This document shows positions 39,871 to 47,951 of a stretch of DNA of 64,000 nucleotides, one piece after another (the first letter of the stretch is position 1; each line of letters begins with the position of its first letter). Under the pieces are notes generated by a model, which saw nothing but the letters and a program-made list of their open reading frames with translations, did not search any database and was not told the DNA's origin. Position numbers and translations under genes: made by a program. The DNA is from an uncultured Selenomonadales bacterium (GTDB taxonomy: Bacteria; Bacillota; Negativicutes; Selenomonadales; Selenomonadaceae), in NCBI GenBank assembly GCA_900315155.1, contig OMYB01000013.1, positions 1 through 64,000 of the forward strand. The letters are read 5' to 3'.

Positions 39871-41646
39871 TTAGTCGTTGATGATGTTCAGGGCGAAGTC
39901 GAGGGCCTTTTGCGGGTCACGCGTGAGGCCGACGTATTCGCGGCCGCTGGTCGTGGCGCTCTTGACGCCGGCGGCGTTGCAGTCCTGCTGCAGCTCCTCG
40001 AACATGGAGGCCATCTGCGGCGCGAGGATGATCAGGTCGTAGTCGCTGATGATGTCCTTGTGCTGGCCGTAGGCCATGGCGATGGACTCGACGGGGACGC
40101 CGCGCTGCTTGGCGCCTTTGCTGATGGCTTTCGCGAGCATGGAGCTCGTTGCACCGGAGGCGCAGAGTACGAGCACGCGGCGCTCGGTCATGTCCTCTGG
40201 CGCTGCCTCGCTCTGGAGGGCTGCGGCGCTGGAGGCCTCACTCACATTAGCGTTACCTGCGGCGGCTCCAGCCATAGCGGGCTGCATCGCGACGCCGCTC
40301 TCGATGGCCTCGGCCTCTTTCTCGGCGTCGGCCGGCGTTGCGGTCTCCTCGTCGTCGGCGGAGATTTCGCCGTTGGCGATGGCCGTCTCGCGGGCCACGA
40401 GCTGTTTATCATAGACGCGGAAGAACGGATAGTACATGACGGCATCCATGATCAGCAGCAGCGGAGCGAGGATGAACGCGAGCTTGGCGAAGCCCGTGCC
40501 GATGACGAGGCCGATCGGGGCCGGCGTCGTCCACGGCAGGATGTACAGGAACGAGTTCATGCCGAGGTTATCGACGAAGAATTTGAAGACCCAGACGTTG
40601 GCAATTGGGGTCAGGATGAACGGGAAGAACAGAACCGGGTTCAGCACGATCGGGGCGCCGAACAGGATCGGCTCGTTGACGGCGAACGTGACCGGGATGA
40701 TGGATGCGCGGCCCACAGCCTTGAGCTGCTGGGATTTCGCGATAAAGGCGCACATCGCGCAGAACATGAGCGTTGCGCCCGTGCCGCCGAGCGTGGCGAC
40801 GAAGTAGGACGTCGGATGCGTGAGGATATTGACCGCGTGGCCGCCGGCGGAGTAAATCTGCAGGTTGGCCTCGATGTTGGCGATGTAGATCGCGGTCACG
40901 GCCGGCTCGACGATGGACGGACCGTGGATACCCATGAACCAGAACATGGCCATAGCGCCGTAGATGATCGCGACACCGATGTAGCCATCCGCGGCTACGA
41001 ACAGCGGCTTAAAGAGCTCGAGGACCCAGACGCCGAACATCATGCCCGTGACGTTTTTGAACACGAGGCTGCCGAGCCAGAACACGAAGACGGCGACGGA
41101 CAGCGGAATGAGGTCGGCGAACGTCTGCGCGATGTAGTGTGGGACTTCATCCGGCAACTTGATCGTGATGTTGCGGCTCACGAAGAACTTGTAGATGTTC
41201 GGTACGGAGAACGCAACGACGAACGCGGAGAGCAGGCCTTTCGTGCCCATGAACTCTGCCGCCATACCGCCTTTGATCGGCTCCACGGCCAGCAGCAGCA
41301 GACAGATGATCGAGACGATCATGACGGAGACGTCGTTGATCTGGCGCAGCTTTGGCAGCTTGTGGTTGATGCTGTCGGTCAGGCTTTTCGAAATCGTGGC
41401 GACCATGAGCACCGCGAGGATACCCATGGAGTAATTGTAGGCCTGCCAGAGCGGCGTGCTGACGGACTCAGGCAGCTTGATGCCGAAGATCTCCGGCACG
41501 CTGGCGACCAGGATGAACAGTGACGAGAACAGGATGACCGGGATGCAGCTGACGAAGCCGTCGCGGATTGCTCTCAGGTACTTGTTGTTGGAAACCTTCT
41601 CGAAGAAAGGCTTCAGTTTTTCAACAAGCGCGATCAGTTTTTCCAT
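39871..41646 (-). CDS. lacE: PTS lactose/galacto-oligosaccharide-specific EIICB (LacE-like), 591 aa
   Basis: This permease phosphorylates beta-galactosides during uptake. The IIC domain (about 1-410) has 8-10 membrane helices, with the conserved G-I-H-G-P-S-I-V-E-P and N-E-P-I-L-F-G-A-P loop. An acidic, Ala-rich linker (about 420-485) joins the IIB domain (about 490-591), whose phospho-Cys lies in V-L-V-L-C-A-S-G-A-T-S-S. ATG 41646 (AAGGGAA site) is preferred to a longer frame. A galactan-box promoter lies about 90 bp upstream, and the porin follows. Confidence 0.94.
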   Translation of the reverse strand: MEKLIALVEKLKPFFEKVSNNKYLRAIRDGFVSCIPVILFSSLFILVASVPEIFGIKLPESVSTPLWQAYNYSMGILAVLMVATISKSLTDSINHKLPKLRQINDVSVMIVSIICLLLLAVEPIKGGMAAEFMGTKGLLSAFVVAFSVPNIYKFFVSRNITIKLPDEVPHYIAQTFADLIPLSVAVFVFWLGSLVFKNVTGMMFGVWVLELFKPLFVAADGYIGVAIIYGAMAMFWFMGIHGPSIVEPAVTAIYIANIEANLQIYSAGGHAVNILTHPTSYFVATLGGTGATLMFCAMCAFIAKSQQLKAVGRASIIPVTFAVNEPILFGAPIVLNPVLFFPFILTPIANVWVFKFFVDNLGMNSFLYILPWTTPAPIGLVIGTGFAKLAFILAPLLLIMDAVMYYPFFRVYDKQLVARETAIANGEISADDEETATPADAEKEAEAIESGVAMQPAMAGAAAGNANVSEASSAAALQSEAAPEDMTERRVLVLCASGATSSMLAKAISKGAKQRGVPVESIAMAYGQHKDIISDYDLIILAPQMASMFEELQQDCNAAGVKSATTSGREYVGLTRDPQKALDFALNIIND

Positions 41647-41734
41647 GATATTTTCCCTTCTTTTGCTTGTTACAGAAGTTCCGAGCAGGGGTTTTGGATC
41701 CTCAGTTCCTCTGCTTCTCTCTCTTTCTGTAAAC

Positions 41735-41785
41735 AGTATACGAAAAAATCGTTTTTGCGTGTTTTCACGTTCTGAAAAGATTTTC
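41735..41785 (-). promoter_or_regulatory. Galactan-box promoter of lacE
   Basis: Box 41761-41785, 20 bp, TATACT (41740-41735), minus strand. It lies just inside the end of the upstream GH53c gene (stop at 41798). Confidence 0.7.
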
Positions 41786-41797
41786 AGCCTATTTCCA

Positions 41798-43009
41798 TTA
41801 TTTTTCGTAGACTTCAAGAACCGGCAGCTCTTTGCCCTCGAAGTCGAACCAGGTCGTGTTGTCGACGACGTTCACGTCTGTCGCGTGGTTGGACTCGAAC
41901 TGGGCCCAGCCGGCGTCCGGGGCCTTGATCATGATGGGGTCCCAATAGATGTCGCCGATGCAGCCGTGGTCGGGGACGGCACGGAGCGCCGCGAAGAGCT
42001 CCTGCATGAAGGCTTTCTGGCCCTGCTTGCTCATGTCGTTGTACGGGCCGTTGTTCACGAGCTGGCCGGGCCAGCCGTCGGAGCGGTTCTTGTCCCAGGC
42101 GTAGCCCGTCTCCATGATGATCGTCTGCTTGCCGTATTTCTTGTGCAGGAAATCGCAGTACTCGGCGACCTTGTCCGCTTTCACTTTATGGAAGAACGGA
42201 TAGTAGGACGCGCCCATGATGTCGTAGTCGATGCCGTATTTCTGACAGTTGCCGAAAAAGTAGTCGCCTTTATCGATGTGGCCGCCGTCTGCGATGTGCA
42301 GGATGATGCGCGTCTCGGGTGCGACCTCACGCACGGCACGGGCGCCCGCGTTCACGAGGCGCGCGTAGTGCTGCCAGCCGTCGGGCGTGTCGAGCTTCGC
42401 GTAGGGGTAGAGCATGCCGCCCTGCGTCTCATTGCCGAGCGAGATGAACTCGGGCGTCATTTCGCTTTCCTTGAAGTTTTCCATGACGGATTTCGTGTAG
42501 TCATACGTGAGCTGCTCGAGCTTTGCGATGGCGGCCTCGCCCTGGAGCCCCTTCAGCTGGTCCGCCCACTCGTGCGGCACGTTCTGGCGCTCGCCGTTTG
42601 TCCAGTAGTCGCTGTAGTGCAGCGAAAGCTCGATCGCCATGCCGCGCTCACGCGCCTCCTCCGCGATGCGCAGCGCATCGAACTCCGTCACGTAGTTCGG
42701 CGGGCAGTACCACGTACCGTCGCCGCGCCCCGGGCCCGGGTCGTTATAGATGCGCACGCGCGCGATGTTCACGCCACGGTCCTTCGCGATGTCCAGCGCA
42801 TCCGCCTGCGTGCCGTCCGCGCGGTAAAACTTCCCGCCCTTGCGCTCGATGTAGTGCAGCATGGAAAAATCGCCACCCTTGTAAAACGTCGTGATCGGCG
42901 TGGCCGCGGTTGTCGCAGCAGCAGGCTCCGCTGCCAGGGCCGTCCCGCCGAGCAGCGTGCAGGATAACAGGGCGGCGGTCAGGATTTTATGCCAGGATTT
43001 CATCATCAT
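41798..43009 (-). CDS. Secreted single-domain endo-beta-1,4-galactanase, GH53 (GH53c), 403 aa
   Basis: Third galactanase of the locus, without Ig-like or CBM61-like domains. A signal peptide ends at about residue 27 (T-A-L-A-A). The barrel has acid/base Glu194 in L-G-N-E-T-Q-G-G-M and nucleophile Glu300 in I-I-M-E-T-G-Y. The sequence differs clearly from GH53a/b, so it is another GH53 subgroup. Three ATGs follow GAGGT. An intrinsic terminator lies 12 bp upstream, between lacG and this gene. Confidence 0.92.
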   Translation of the reverse strand: MMMKSWHKILTAALLSCTLLGGTALAAEPAAATTAATPITTFYKGGDFSMLHYIERKGGKFYRADGTQADALDIAKDRGVNIARVRIYNDPGPGRGDGTWYCPPNYVTEFDALRIAEEARERGMAIELSLHYSDYWTNGERQNVPHEWADQLKGLQGEAAIAKLEQLTYDYTKSVMENFKESEMTPEFISLGNETQGGMLYPYAKLDTPDGWQHYARLVNAGARAVREVAPETRIILHIADGGHIDKGDYFFGNCQKYGIDYDIMGASYYPFFHKVKADKVAEYCDFLHKKYGKQTIIMETGYAWDKNRSDGWPGQLVNNGPYNDMSKQGQKAFMQELFAALRAVPDHGCIGDIYWDPIMIKAPDAGWAQFESNHATDVNVVDNTTWFDFEGKELPVLEVYEK

Positions 43010-43020
43010 ACCTCACTTTC

Positions 43021-43060
43021 AAAAAAGAGGTGTAGGGGCAGATACCTGTCACTACACCTC
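43021..43060 (-). terminator. Terminator between lacG and GH53c
   Basis: GAGGTGTAG pairs with CTACACCTC around a 16-nt loop, followed on the minus strand by TTTTTT. It should reduce expression of the downstream GH53c. Confidence 0.75.
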
Positions 43061-43061
43061 C

Positions 43062-43152
43062 TGTTGGGGAATGTATAAAAAGGGAATGGGAATTTATAGG
43101 GAATTTCCGATTTGTATTTGGGAATGGGGAATAAGAATTTGTCAGGGGTTTA
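43062..43152. repeat. GGGAAT-rich purine repeat, copy 1
   Basis: The plus strand carries six or more degenerate GGGAAT/GGGGAAT units separated by 3-12 bp, immediately after the lacG stop. A second such tract is at 56048-56130, after the lacC stop. Confidence 0.6.
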
Positions 43153-43163
43153 GGGGAGCTGCC

Positions 43164-44585
43164 TTACTCCGGCAGCTGGAGTTCGCCGCTGGCGGCCATT
43201 TCTTTATACCAGTACGCGCTCTTTTTCGGGTAGCGCTTCTGCGTCTCGTAGTCGACATAGAACAGGCCGTAGCGTTTGTTGTAGCCGTTGCTCCACGAGA
43301 GCACGTCCATGAGGCTCCAGATATAGTAGCCTTTGACGTTCACGCCCTCGTCGACGGCCTTGAGCAGGGCCTCGAGATGTTTCGTCACGTAGTCGATGCG
43401 CGGCGTGTCGTCGATCTCGCCATCGACGAAGTCATCTTTGTAGCCCATGCCGTTCTCGGAAATGTAGATTTCCGTGACCTCGGGGTAGTATTTCTGGATG
43501 CGCTTCAGCTGGCGATACATGCCCTCGGGGTAGATGGGCCAATCCCAGTCCGTCGTCGGCACCTCGGGGTTTGAGACGCGCGCGCCGATGCCCTGCAGGC
43601 AGAACACGCTCGTGCCCTTCGCACCCGTGCTGTTGTTGACGACCTTGCTCTCGCCGTCGTAGGCCTGGAGGAAGTGGCTGGAGTAGTAGTTCATGCCGAG
43701 GAAGTCCATCTTCGGCGCAGCTTCTTTCAGCGCCTCAAAGTCCTCCGGCTCCGTCACGAGCTTCGCGCCGTTTTTATCCAGAATCTCGTTGATGAGCGCC
43801 ATGACCTCCGGCGTGTATTCGCCCTTAAAGCAGGCATCCATCATGAAGCGGTTGGAAATTGCGTCGTCGAGGTCGCGCGCGTGGATGTTCTCCGGCGTCG
43901 GCGTAATCGGCTCTTTGCCCTCCAGCGTGTGCACGATGCCGATGCGGCCCGGCAGGTTCATGGATTTATAGAGAGTGACCGCCTTTGCATGCGCGACCAT
44001 GAGGTTGTGCTCGATCTGGATGGCCTTGCCGATCTGGAACGTCTCGTTCGGCGGGAAGTTGCCGGCGATGTAGCCGTTCTGCGCGATGGACCACGGCTCG
44101 TTGAACGTCGCCCATTTCTTCACGCGGTCGCCGAAGTGCTCAAAGCAGATTTTCGCGAAGTTCTGGAACTCGTCGATGAGGTCGCGGTTCAGCCAGTGGC
44201 CGTTTTTGTAGAACGGCAGCGGCGTGTCGAAATGATGCAGCGTGACGAACGGCTCGACGCCCTGCGCGATGCACGCGTCGATGAGCTTGTCGTAATAGTC
44301 GAGGCCCGCCTGATTGATTTTGCCTTTGCCCTCCGGCAGGATGCGCGTCCACGAAATCGAGATGCGGATGCCGTTGATGCCGAACTCCTTGCACAGGCGC
44401 AGGTCTTCTTTGTACTGATGATAGAAATCGCTGGCCGGGTCGCCGTGGTAGCGGCTCTCGGGGCGGTTCAGGTACTCGTCCCAGGCGCAGGGGCCGCGGC
44501 CGTCCTCCGTCGTCGCGCCCTCGACCTGATAGGCCGCCGTGGCGCCGCCGAAAATGAAGCCTTTCGGGAATTTCTTCGTCGCCAT
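43164..44585 (-). CDS. lacG: 6-phospho-beta-galactosidase, GH1 (LacG), 473 aa
   Basis: Splits phosphorylated galactobiose or lactose into galactose-6-phosphate and a sugar. The acid/base Glu163 is in T-F-N-E-P, and the nucleophile in Y-I-S-E-N-G (Glu about 373). The phosphate-recognising C-terminal motif S-W-S-N-G-Y-N-K-R-Y-G with a tryptophan in its second position matches LacG. Full-length GH1. It follows lacF after 4 bp and lies in the galactose-6-phosphate part of the operon. Confidence 0.95.
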   Translation of the reverse strand: MATKKFPKGFIFGGATAAYQVEGATTEDGRGPCAWDEYLNRPESRYHGDPASDFYHQYKEDLRLCKEFGINGIRISISWTRILPEGKGKINQAGLDYYDKLIDACIAQGVEPFVTLHHFDTPLPFYKNGHWLNRDLIDEFQNFAKICFEHFGDRVKKWATFNEPWSIAQNGYIAGNFPPNETFQIGKAIQIEHNLMVAHAKAVTLYKSMNLPGRIGIVHTLEGKEPITPTPENIHARDLDDAISNRFMMDACFKGEYTPEVMALINEILDKNGAKLVTEPEDFEALKEAAPKMDFLGMNYYSSHFLQAYDGESKVVNNSTGAKGTSVFCLQGIGARVSNPEVPTTDWDWPIYPEGMYRQLKRIQKYYPEVTEIYISENGMGYKDDFVDGEIDDTPRIDYVTKHLEALLKAVDEGVNVKGYYIWSLMDVLSWSNGYNKRYGLFYVDYETQKRYPKKSAYWYKEMAASGELQLPE

Positions 44586-44589
44586 ACGA

Positions 44590-44922
44590 TCACCCCTGCT
44601 TCTTGCGGCCTGCCTTGATGAGGCGCTTGTCGATATCCGACAACAGCATGGCCGTCATCAGGTGGTCCTGTGCATGGACGGTCAGGAAGCCGATCTCGAT
44701 GTCCTCGCCAGCAGCCTCTTTGGAGATGAGCTCCGTCTGCTGGTTGTGGGCGTTCAGGATGAGGTCATCGCCCTCTTTGACGAGTGCCTCTGCCTTATCG
44801 AAATCTTCGTCGTTGATGGCGTCGAGCGCATCGAGGTATTTCGTACGCGCATCGCCGGAGTACGCGACGATTTCCATCGCGACCATTGCCATATCGTCTT
44901 TCGTCATTGCCATATCGTTCAC
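44590..44922 (-). CDS. lacF: PTS lactose-type EIIA (LacF), 110 aa
   Basis: Carries phosphate from HPr to LacE. The phospho-His83 lies in V-H-A-Q-D-H-L-M, the family motif, and A-M-E-I-V-A-Y-S-G opens the first helix. The protein is all helical, with Asp/Glu-rich middle. It lies 36 bp after lacB and 4 bp before lacG. Confidence 0.95.
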   Translation of the reverse strand: MNDMAMTKDDMAMVAMEIVAYSGDARTKYLDALDAINDEDFDKAEALVKEGDDLILNAHNQQTELISKEAAGEDIEIGFLTVHAQDHLMTAMLLSDIDKRLIKAGRKKQG

Positions 44923-44958
44923 CTTTTCTTTCGCAGTGTGTCTTTCTATTATATCACA

Positions 44959-45474
44959 TTAGTCGTGATAATACCCCTCAGCCCAGCGCTGGTTGTAGAG
45001 GTCGAAGATGTGGTCGTTCTCGATGCAGTCGTTGTCCGGGATCATCTCGTCGATCTTCTTGATGAGGGCGTCGCGCTCCGGCGTCGGCTGGTACTGCGCC
45101 TTGAGGAACGCATCGAGAATGTACTCGATCGTGCCGATGCCGACGACGCGGCCGCCGCAGCCGATGACGTTTGCATTGAGGTGCTCTTTCGCGGCAACGG
45201 CCGTCTGCACGTCCGTTACGCAGGCAGCGCGCACGCCTTTGACTTTCTGCGCGCCGTTGTTGATGCCGATGCCCGTGCCGCAGATGCAGACGCCGAGATC
45301 GACCTCGCCCTTTGCGACGAGCACGCCGACTTTACGGCCGTAGATCGGATAATGCGTGCGGATGAAGTCGTAGGTACCGACGTCGATGACTTCATGGCCC
45401 TGCTTCTTCAGGAACTCGGCAGCTTTGATTTTGATATCCGTGACGATATGGTCACAGCCAATAGCGATTTTCAT
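44959..45474 (-). CDS. lacB: Galactose-6-phosphate isomerase subunit LacB, 171 aa
   Basis: With LacA it converts galactose-6-phosphate to tagatose-6-phosphate. RpiB-fold features: I-G-C-D-H (about 5-9), C-G-T-G-I-G-I (about 65-71) and N-A-N-V-I-G-C-G (about 99-106), then G-I-G-T-I-E. Length 171 is the LacB size. The ATG starts 26 bp after the lacA stop. Confidence 0.95.
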   Translation of the reverse strand: MKIAIGCDHIVTDIKIKAAEFLKKQGHEVIDVGTYDFIRTHYPIYGRKVGVLVAKGEVDLGVCICGTGIGINNGAQKVKGVRAACVTDVQTAVAAKEHLNANVIGCGGRVVGIGTIEYILDAFLKAQYQPTPERDALIKKIDEMIPDNDCIENDHIFDLYNQRWAEGYYHD

Positions 45475-45500
45475 GTCTGTATGTCCTCCTGTTTTACGGA

Positions 45501-45923
45501 TTAAAGTTCACGGTTCAGCATGTCGATGCGCACCTGATGGCGGCCGCCGTCGTACTCCGTCTTGACGAAGTTCTCAGCGAGCTGGCAGGAGAGCACCTCG
45601 GCCGTGATGTTCGCGCCGAGCGCGATGATCTGCGTCGCGTTGTGGTGGCGCGTCATGGAGGACGTGTAGTCCTCGTACGTCGGCGCGCAGACGATGCCGT
45701 GGTTCTTGGAGGCGATCATGAACGGCGCCACACCGTAGTCATCGATGACGATGCCGCGGTTCACGTCGTCCTCGCCCTGAATCGCGTGCACGACATTCAT
45801 CGTGGCCGTGAAAATATCGTTGTCGGAGAGGTCCTGCACCTCGTAGCCCTTGCCCTCGAGGTAGCCCTTGACGACGTCCTTCAGATGTGCGCCCTCCTGG
45901 TTGGCGGCGATAGCAACTTTCAT
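45501..45923 (-). CDS. lacA: Galactose-6-phosphate isomerase subunit LacA, 140 aa
   Basis: Partner of LacB. It starts M-K-V-A-I-A-A-N-Q-E-G-A and shows G-I-V-I-D-D-Y-G (about 56-63), where LacA lacks the RpiB cysteine, then H-N-A-T (about 91) and A-L-G-A-N. ATG 45923 is preferred to a longer frame. It is the first gene of lacABFG and follows a galactan-box promoter divergent from rpiR. Confidence 0.95.
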   Translation of the reverse strand: MKVAIAANQEGAHLKDVVKGYLEGKGYEVQDLSDNDIFTATMNVVHAIQGEDDVNRGIVIDDYGVAPFMIASKNHGIVCAPTYEDYTSSMTRHHNATQIIALGANITAEVLSCQLAENFVKTEYDGGRHQVRIDMLNREL

Positions 45924-45990
45924 GTTTCTTCTTCCTTTCTGTATCAAAGAGGCCTGCCCGGCCCCCACATGACTTTCGCTTTATGGTTTT

Positions 45991-46041
45991 ATTATAGGGA
46001 CTGCCAGGGGCGCTTTGTTTTCACAATTTGAAAATCTTTTC
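45991..46041 (-). promoter_or_regulatory. Galactan-box promoter of lacABFG
   Basis: Box 46017-46041, 20 bp, TATAAT (45996-45991), minus strand. It lies in the 206-bp region shared with the divergent RpiR gene. Confidence 0.75.
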
Positions 46042-46129
46042 CTAGGGTATCGGTTTCCTTTATCTCTTCTCAGGTTCATGGTAGAATAGCTCCAGGGGAG
46101 AATTTACCTAGGGGAAAGGAACACCATTC

Positions 46130-46942
46130 ATGCTGATCAAGATTGACCATAATTTTCACGAACATCTGACCGAGACCGAGAAGAAGGTCATCAATTTCAT
46201 CAATATGAACGTGGAGAAGATCGCCTCCATGTCCATCAGTGACGTGGCCGATGCGACGTTTTCTTCGCCGGCGACGGTGTCGCGCACAATCAAGAAATGC
46301 GGCATCTCCGGTTTTGCGGAGCTGCGCTATCTGCTCGCGCAGCAGCAGGAAGCACGCACGGATGATACGGATGTCAACGAGATTTTCAATAAATCGCTGC
46401 TCGAGGTCACGAACACGATCGATCACCTCTCGATCGAGGATATCCTCTCCGTCGTCAAGGAGCTGCGCAGCGCAAGCCGCGTGTATCTGCTCTCGCGCGG
46501 CCTGTCGGAGCACGTGGCGCAGGAGTTCGCATTGAAACTGCAGATTCTCGGCTACAATATCTTCGAGAACTCCGATCCGTCCATCATGCGCGAGGTGACG
46601 GCTCACGTCAAACACGATGAGCTCGTGATCATCTTTTCGCTCTCCGGTGAGACACCGGAGCTCCTGAAGGCCGCGGAAAACGCCTCCAGCCTCGGCGCGC
46701 GCATCGTGTGCATCACCTGCGGCTCGCCGATGACGCCGCTCGCGCGTATCGCTCACCTGACGATTTACGGCTACAAGCACCAGCACGTCTCCATCAAGAG
46801 CGTCGATGCGACGTCGCGCCTGCCGCTCTACGTCATCTCGCGCATCCTCATCGACTACCTGACCATGCAGAAAAATCAGGAAGCCGAGCAAAAGCGCAAA
46901 AAGGATGAAGCCTACCGCCGCCAGCATTATTTCCAGGTCTGA
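46130..46942 (+). CDS. MurR/RpiR-family transcriptional regulator, 270 aa
   Basis: An N-terminal HTH (about 1-77, with M-S-I-S-D-V-A-D-A-T-F-S-S-P-A-T-V-S-R-T-I) is joined to a sugar-isomerase (SIS) domain (about 105-245, S-R-G-L-S-E-H-V-A, F-S-L-S-G-E-T) that senses phosphosugars. It is the only regulator in the locus and is divergent from lacABFG, so it is the best candidate to bind the 25-bp galactan box, perhaps as activator since all five promoters lack a -35. GAAAGGA precedes the ATG. Confidence 0.88.
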   Translation: MLIKIDHNFHEHLTETEKKVINFINMNVEKIASMSISDVADATFSSPATVSRTIKKCGISGFAELRYLLAQQQEARTDDTDVNEIFNKSLLEVTNTIDHLSIEDILSVVKELRSASRVYLLSRGLSEHVAQEFALKLQILGYNIFENSDPSIMREVTAHVKHDELVIIFSLSGETPELLKAAENASSLGARIVCITCGSPMTPLARIAHLTIYGYKHQHVSIKSVDATSRLPLYVISRILIDYLTMQKNQEAEQKRKKDEAYRRQHYFQV

Positions 46943-46963
46943 CAGCCACGAAAAACGCACGCG

Positions 46964-47002
46964 AAAAGCGGCGGCACCACAAACAAGGTGCCGCCGCTTT
47001 TT
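46964..47002 (+). terminator. Terminator of the RpiR gene
   Basis: A 15-bp stem (AAAAGCGGCGGCACC with its complement, 46964-46978 and 46987-47001) with TTTTT behind it. Confidence 0.9.
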
Positions 47003-47041
47003 CAGCGTATGGAAAAGGCCACAGACCACCGTCCGTGCCGC

Positions 47042-47752
47042 TTATTTACCGATATAGGCTTTGAATTTCGCCACGTCGCTGTTGATGACGAGCTCCTCGG
47101 GGAAGCCGGCCTCCGCGATGAGCTTCTGGCTGTACTCGTGGCTGCCCACGTCGAGGTCGATGTGCGCATCGCTGCCCATGATGACCTCCGTGCCAAACTC
47201 CTTGCATGCCGCGAGCAGCTTCAGGCCGTTCTCCCACGAGCCGGGGCGGCTGCCATTCGGGCGGTATGAGCTGTTGTTGATCTCCAGCAGCACGTGCTGC
47301 TCCCGCGCCGCCTGCGCGATAGCGCGGAAGTCCACGGGGAACATCGGGTTATCCGGGTGGCCGATGATATTCACGCGCGGATTGCGCATGGCATTCACGA
47401 TGGCCTGCGTATTCTGCTCCTCCGTGCCCGGCTCGATGCAGATATCGTGCAGGCTCGCGATGGCGTAATCGATGCGGCGCAGATAGGCCGCCGAAAGATC
47501 CGTCGAGCCCGTGTAATCGATGATATTCAGCTCCGCCCCCATGACGACATCGATCGGGTAGCACTCCGGCCGCACGACCTTGAAATTGCAAAAATAAATC
47601 TCCGGGCACGACCCCTCCATGCGCGGCCCATGCTCCGACATCCCCACGAGCTCCAGCCCGCGCTTTGCCCCCATCTCGATCATCTCGCGCACCGTGCTGT
47701 AAGCATGCCCGCTCGCGATCGTATGCGTATGTACATCCAGTAAATCCTGCAT
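47042..47752 (-). CDS. PHP-domain phosphatase (YcdX type), 236 aa
   Basis: PHP metal sites are visible: D-V-H-T-H-T (about 6-11), S-E-H-G (about 39-42), G-A-E-L-N (about 72-76), I-A-S-L-H-D (about 98-103), G-H-P-D (about 133-136), and S-D-A-H-I-D (about 192-197). YcdX-type proteins are trinuclear phosphatases of uncertain substrate. Independent of the galactan cluster (own strand, convergent to rpiR). Confidence 0.92.
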   Translation of the reverse strand: MQDLLDVHTHTIASGHAYSTVREMIEMGAKRGLELVGMSEHGPRMEGSCPEIYFCNFKVVRPECYPIDVVMGAELNIIDYTGSTDLSAAYLRRIDYAIASLHDICIEPGTEEQNTQAIVNAMRNPRVNIIGHPDNPMFPVDFRAIAQAAREQHVLLEINNSSYRPNGSRPGSWENGLKLLAACKEFGTEVIMGSDAHIDLDVGSHEYSQKLIAEAGFPEELVINSDVAKFKAYIGK

Positions 47753-47951
47753 GATGATACCTCCTGTTTCACTCGCTCAACCGGCACTATTATACAACGG
47801 AACACGCAAAAAGAAAACGCTTTATTTGCAACTGCCGCCTTGTCCCCCCCTGCAACGACCAGCCGACAGGCCACCTTAAATTTGTATGGCTATCCCGCAT
47901 GGCACAAGGTATAATAGGGACAGGACAAAATAACAAAGGAGGACCGTACCC

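Noticed and set aside
38815-41523. Plus-strand reading frame of 902 codons antisense to the porin and lacE
   Set aside because: It spans two well-supported minus-strand genes and is rich in R, H, D and V, the usual antisense shadow of high-GC genes.
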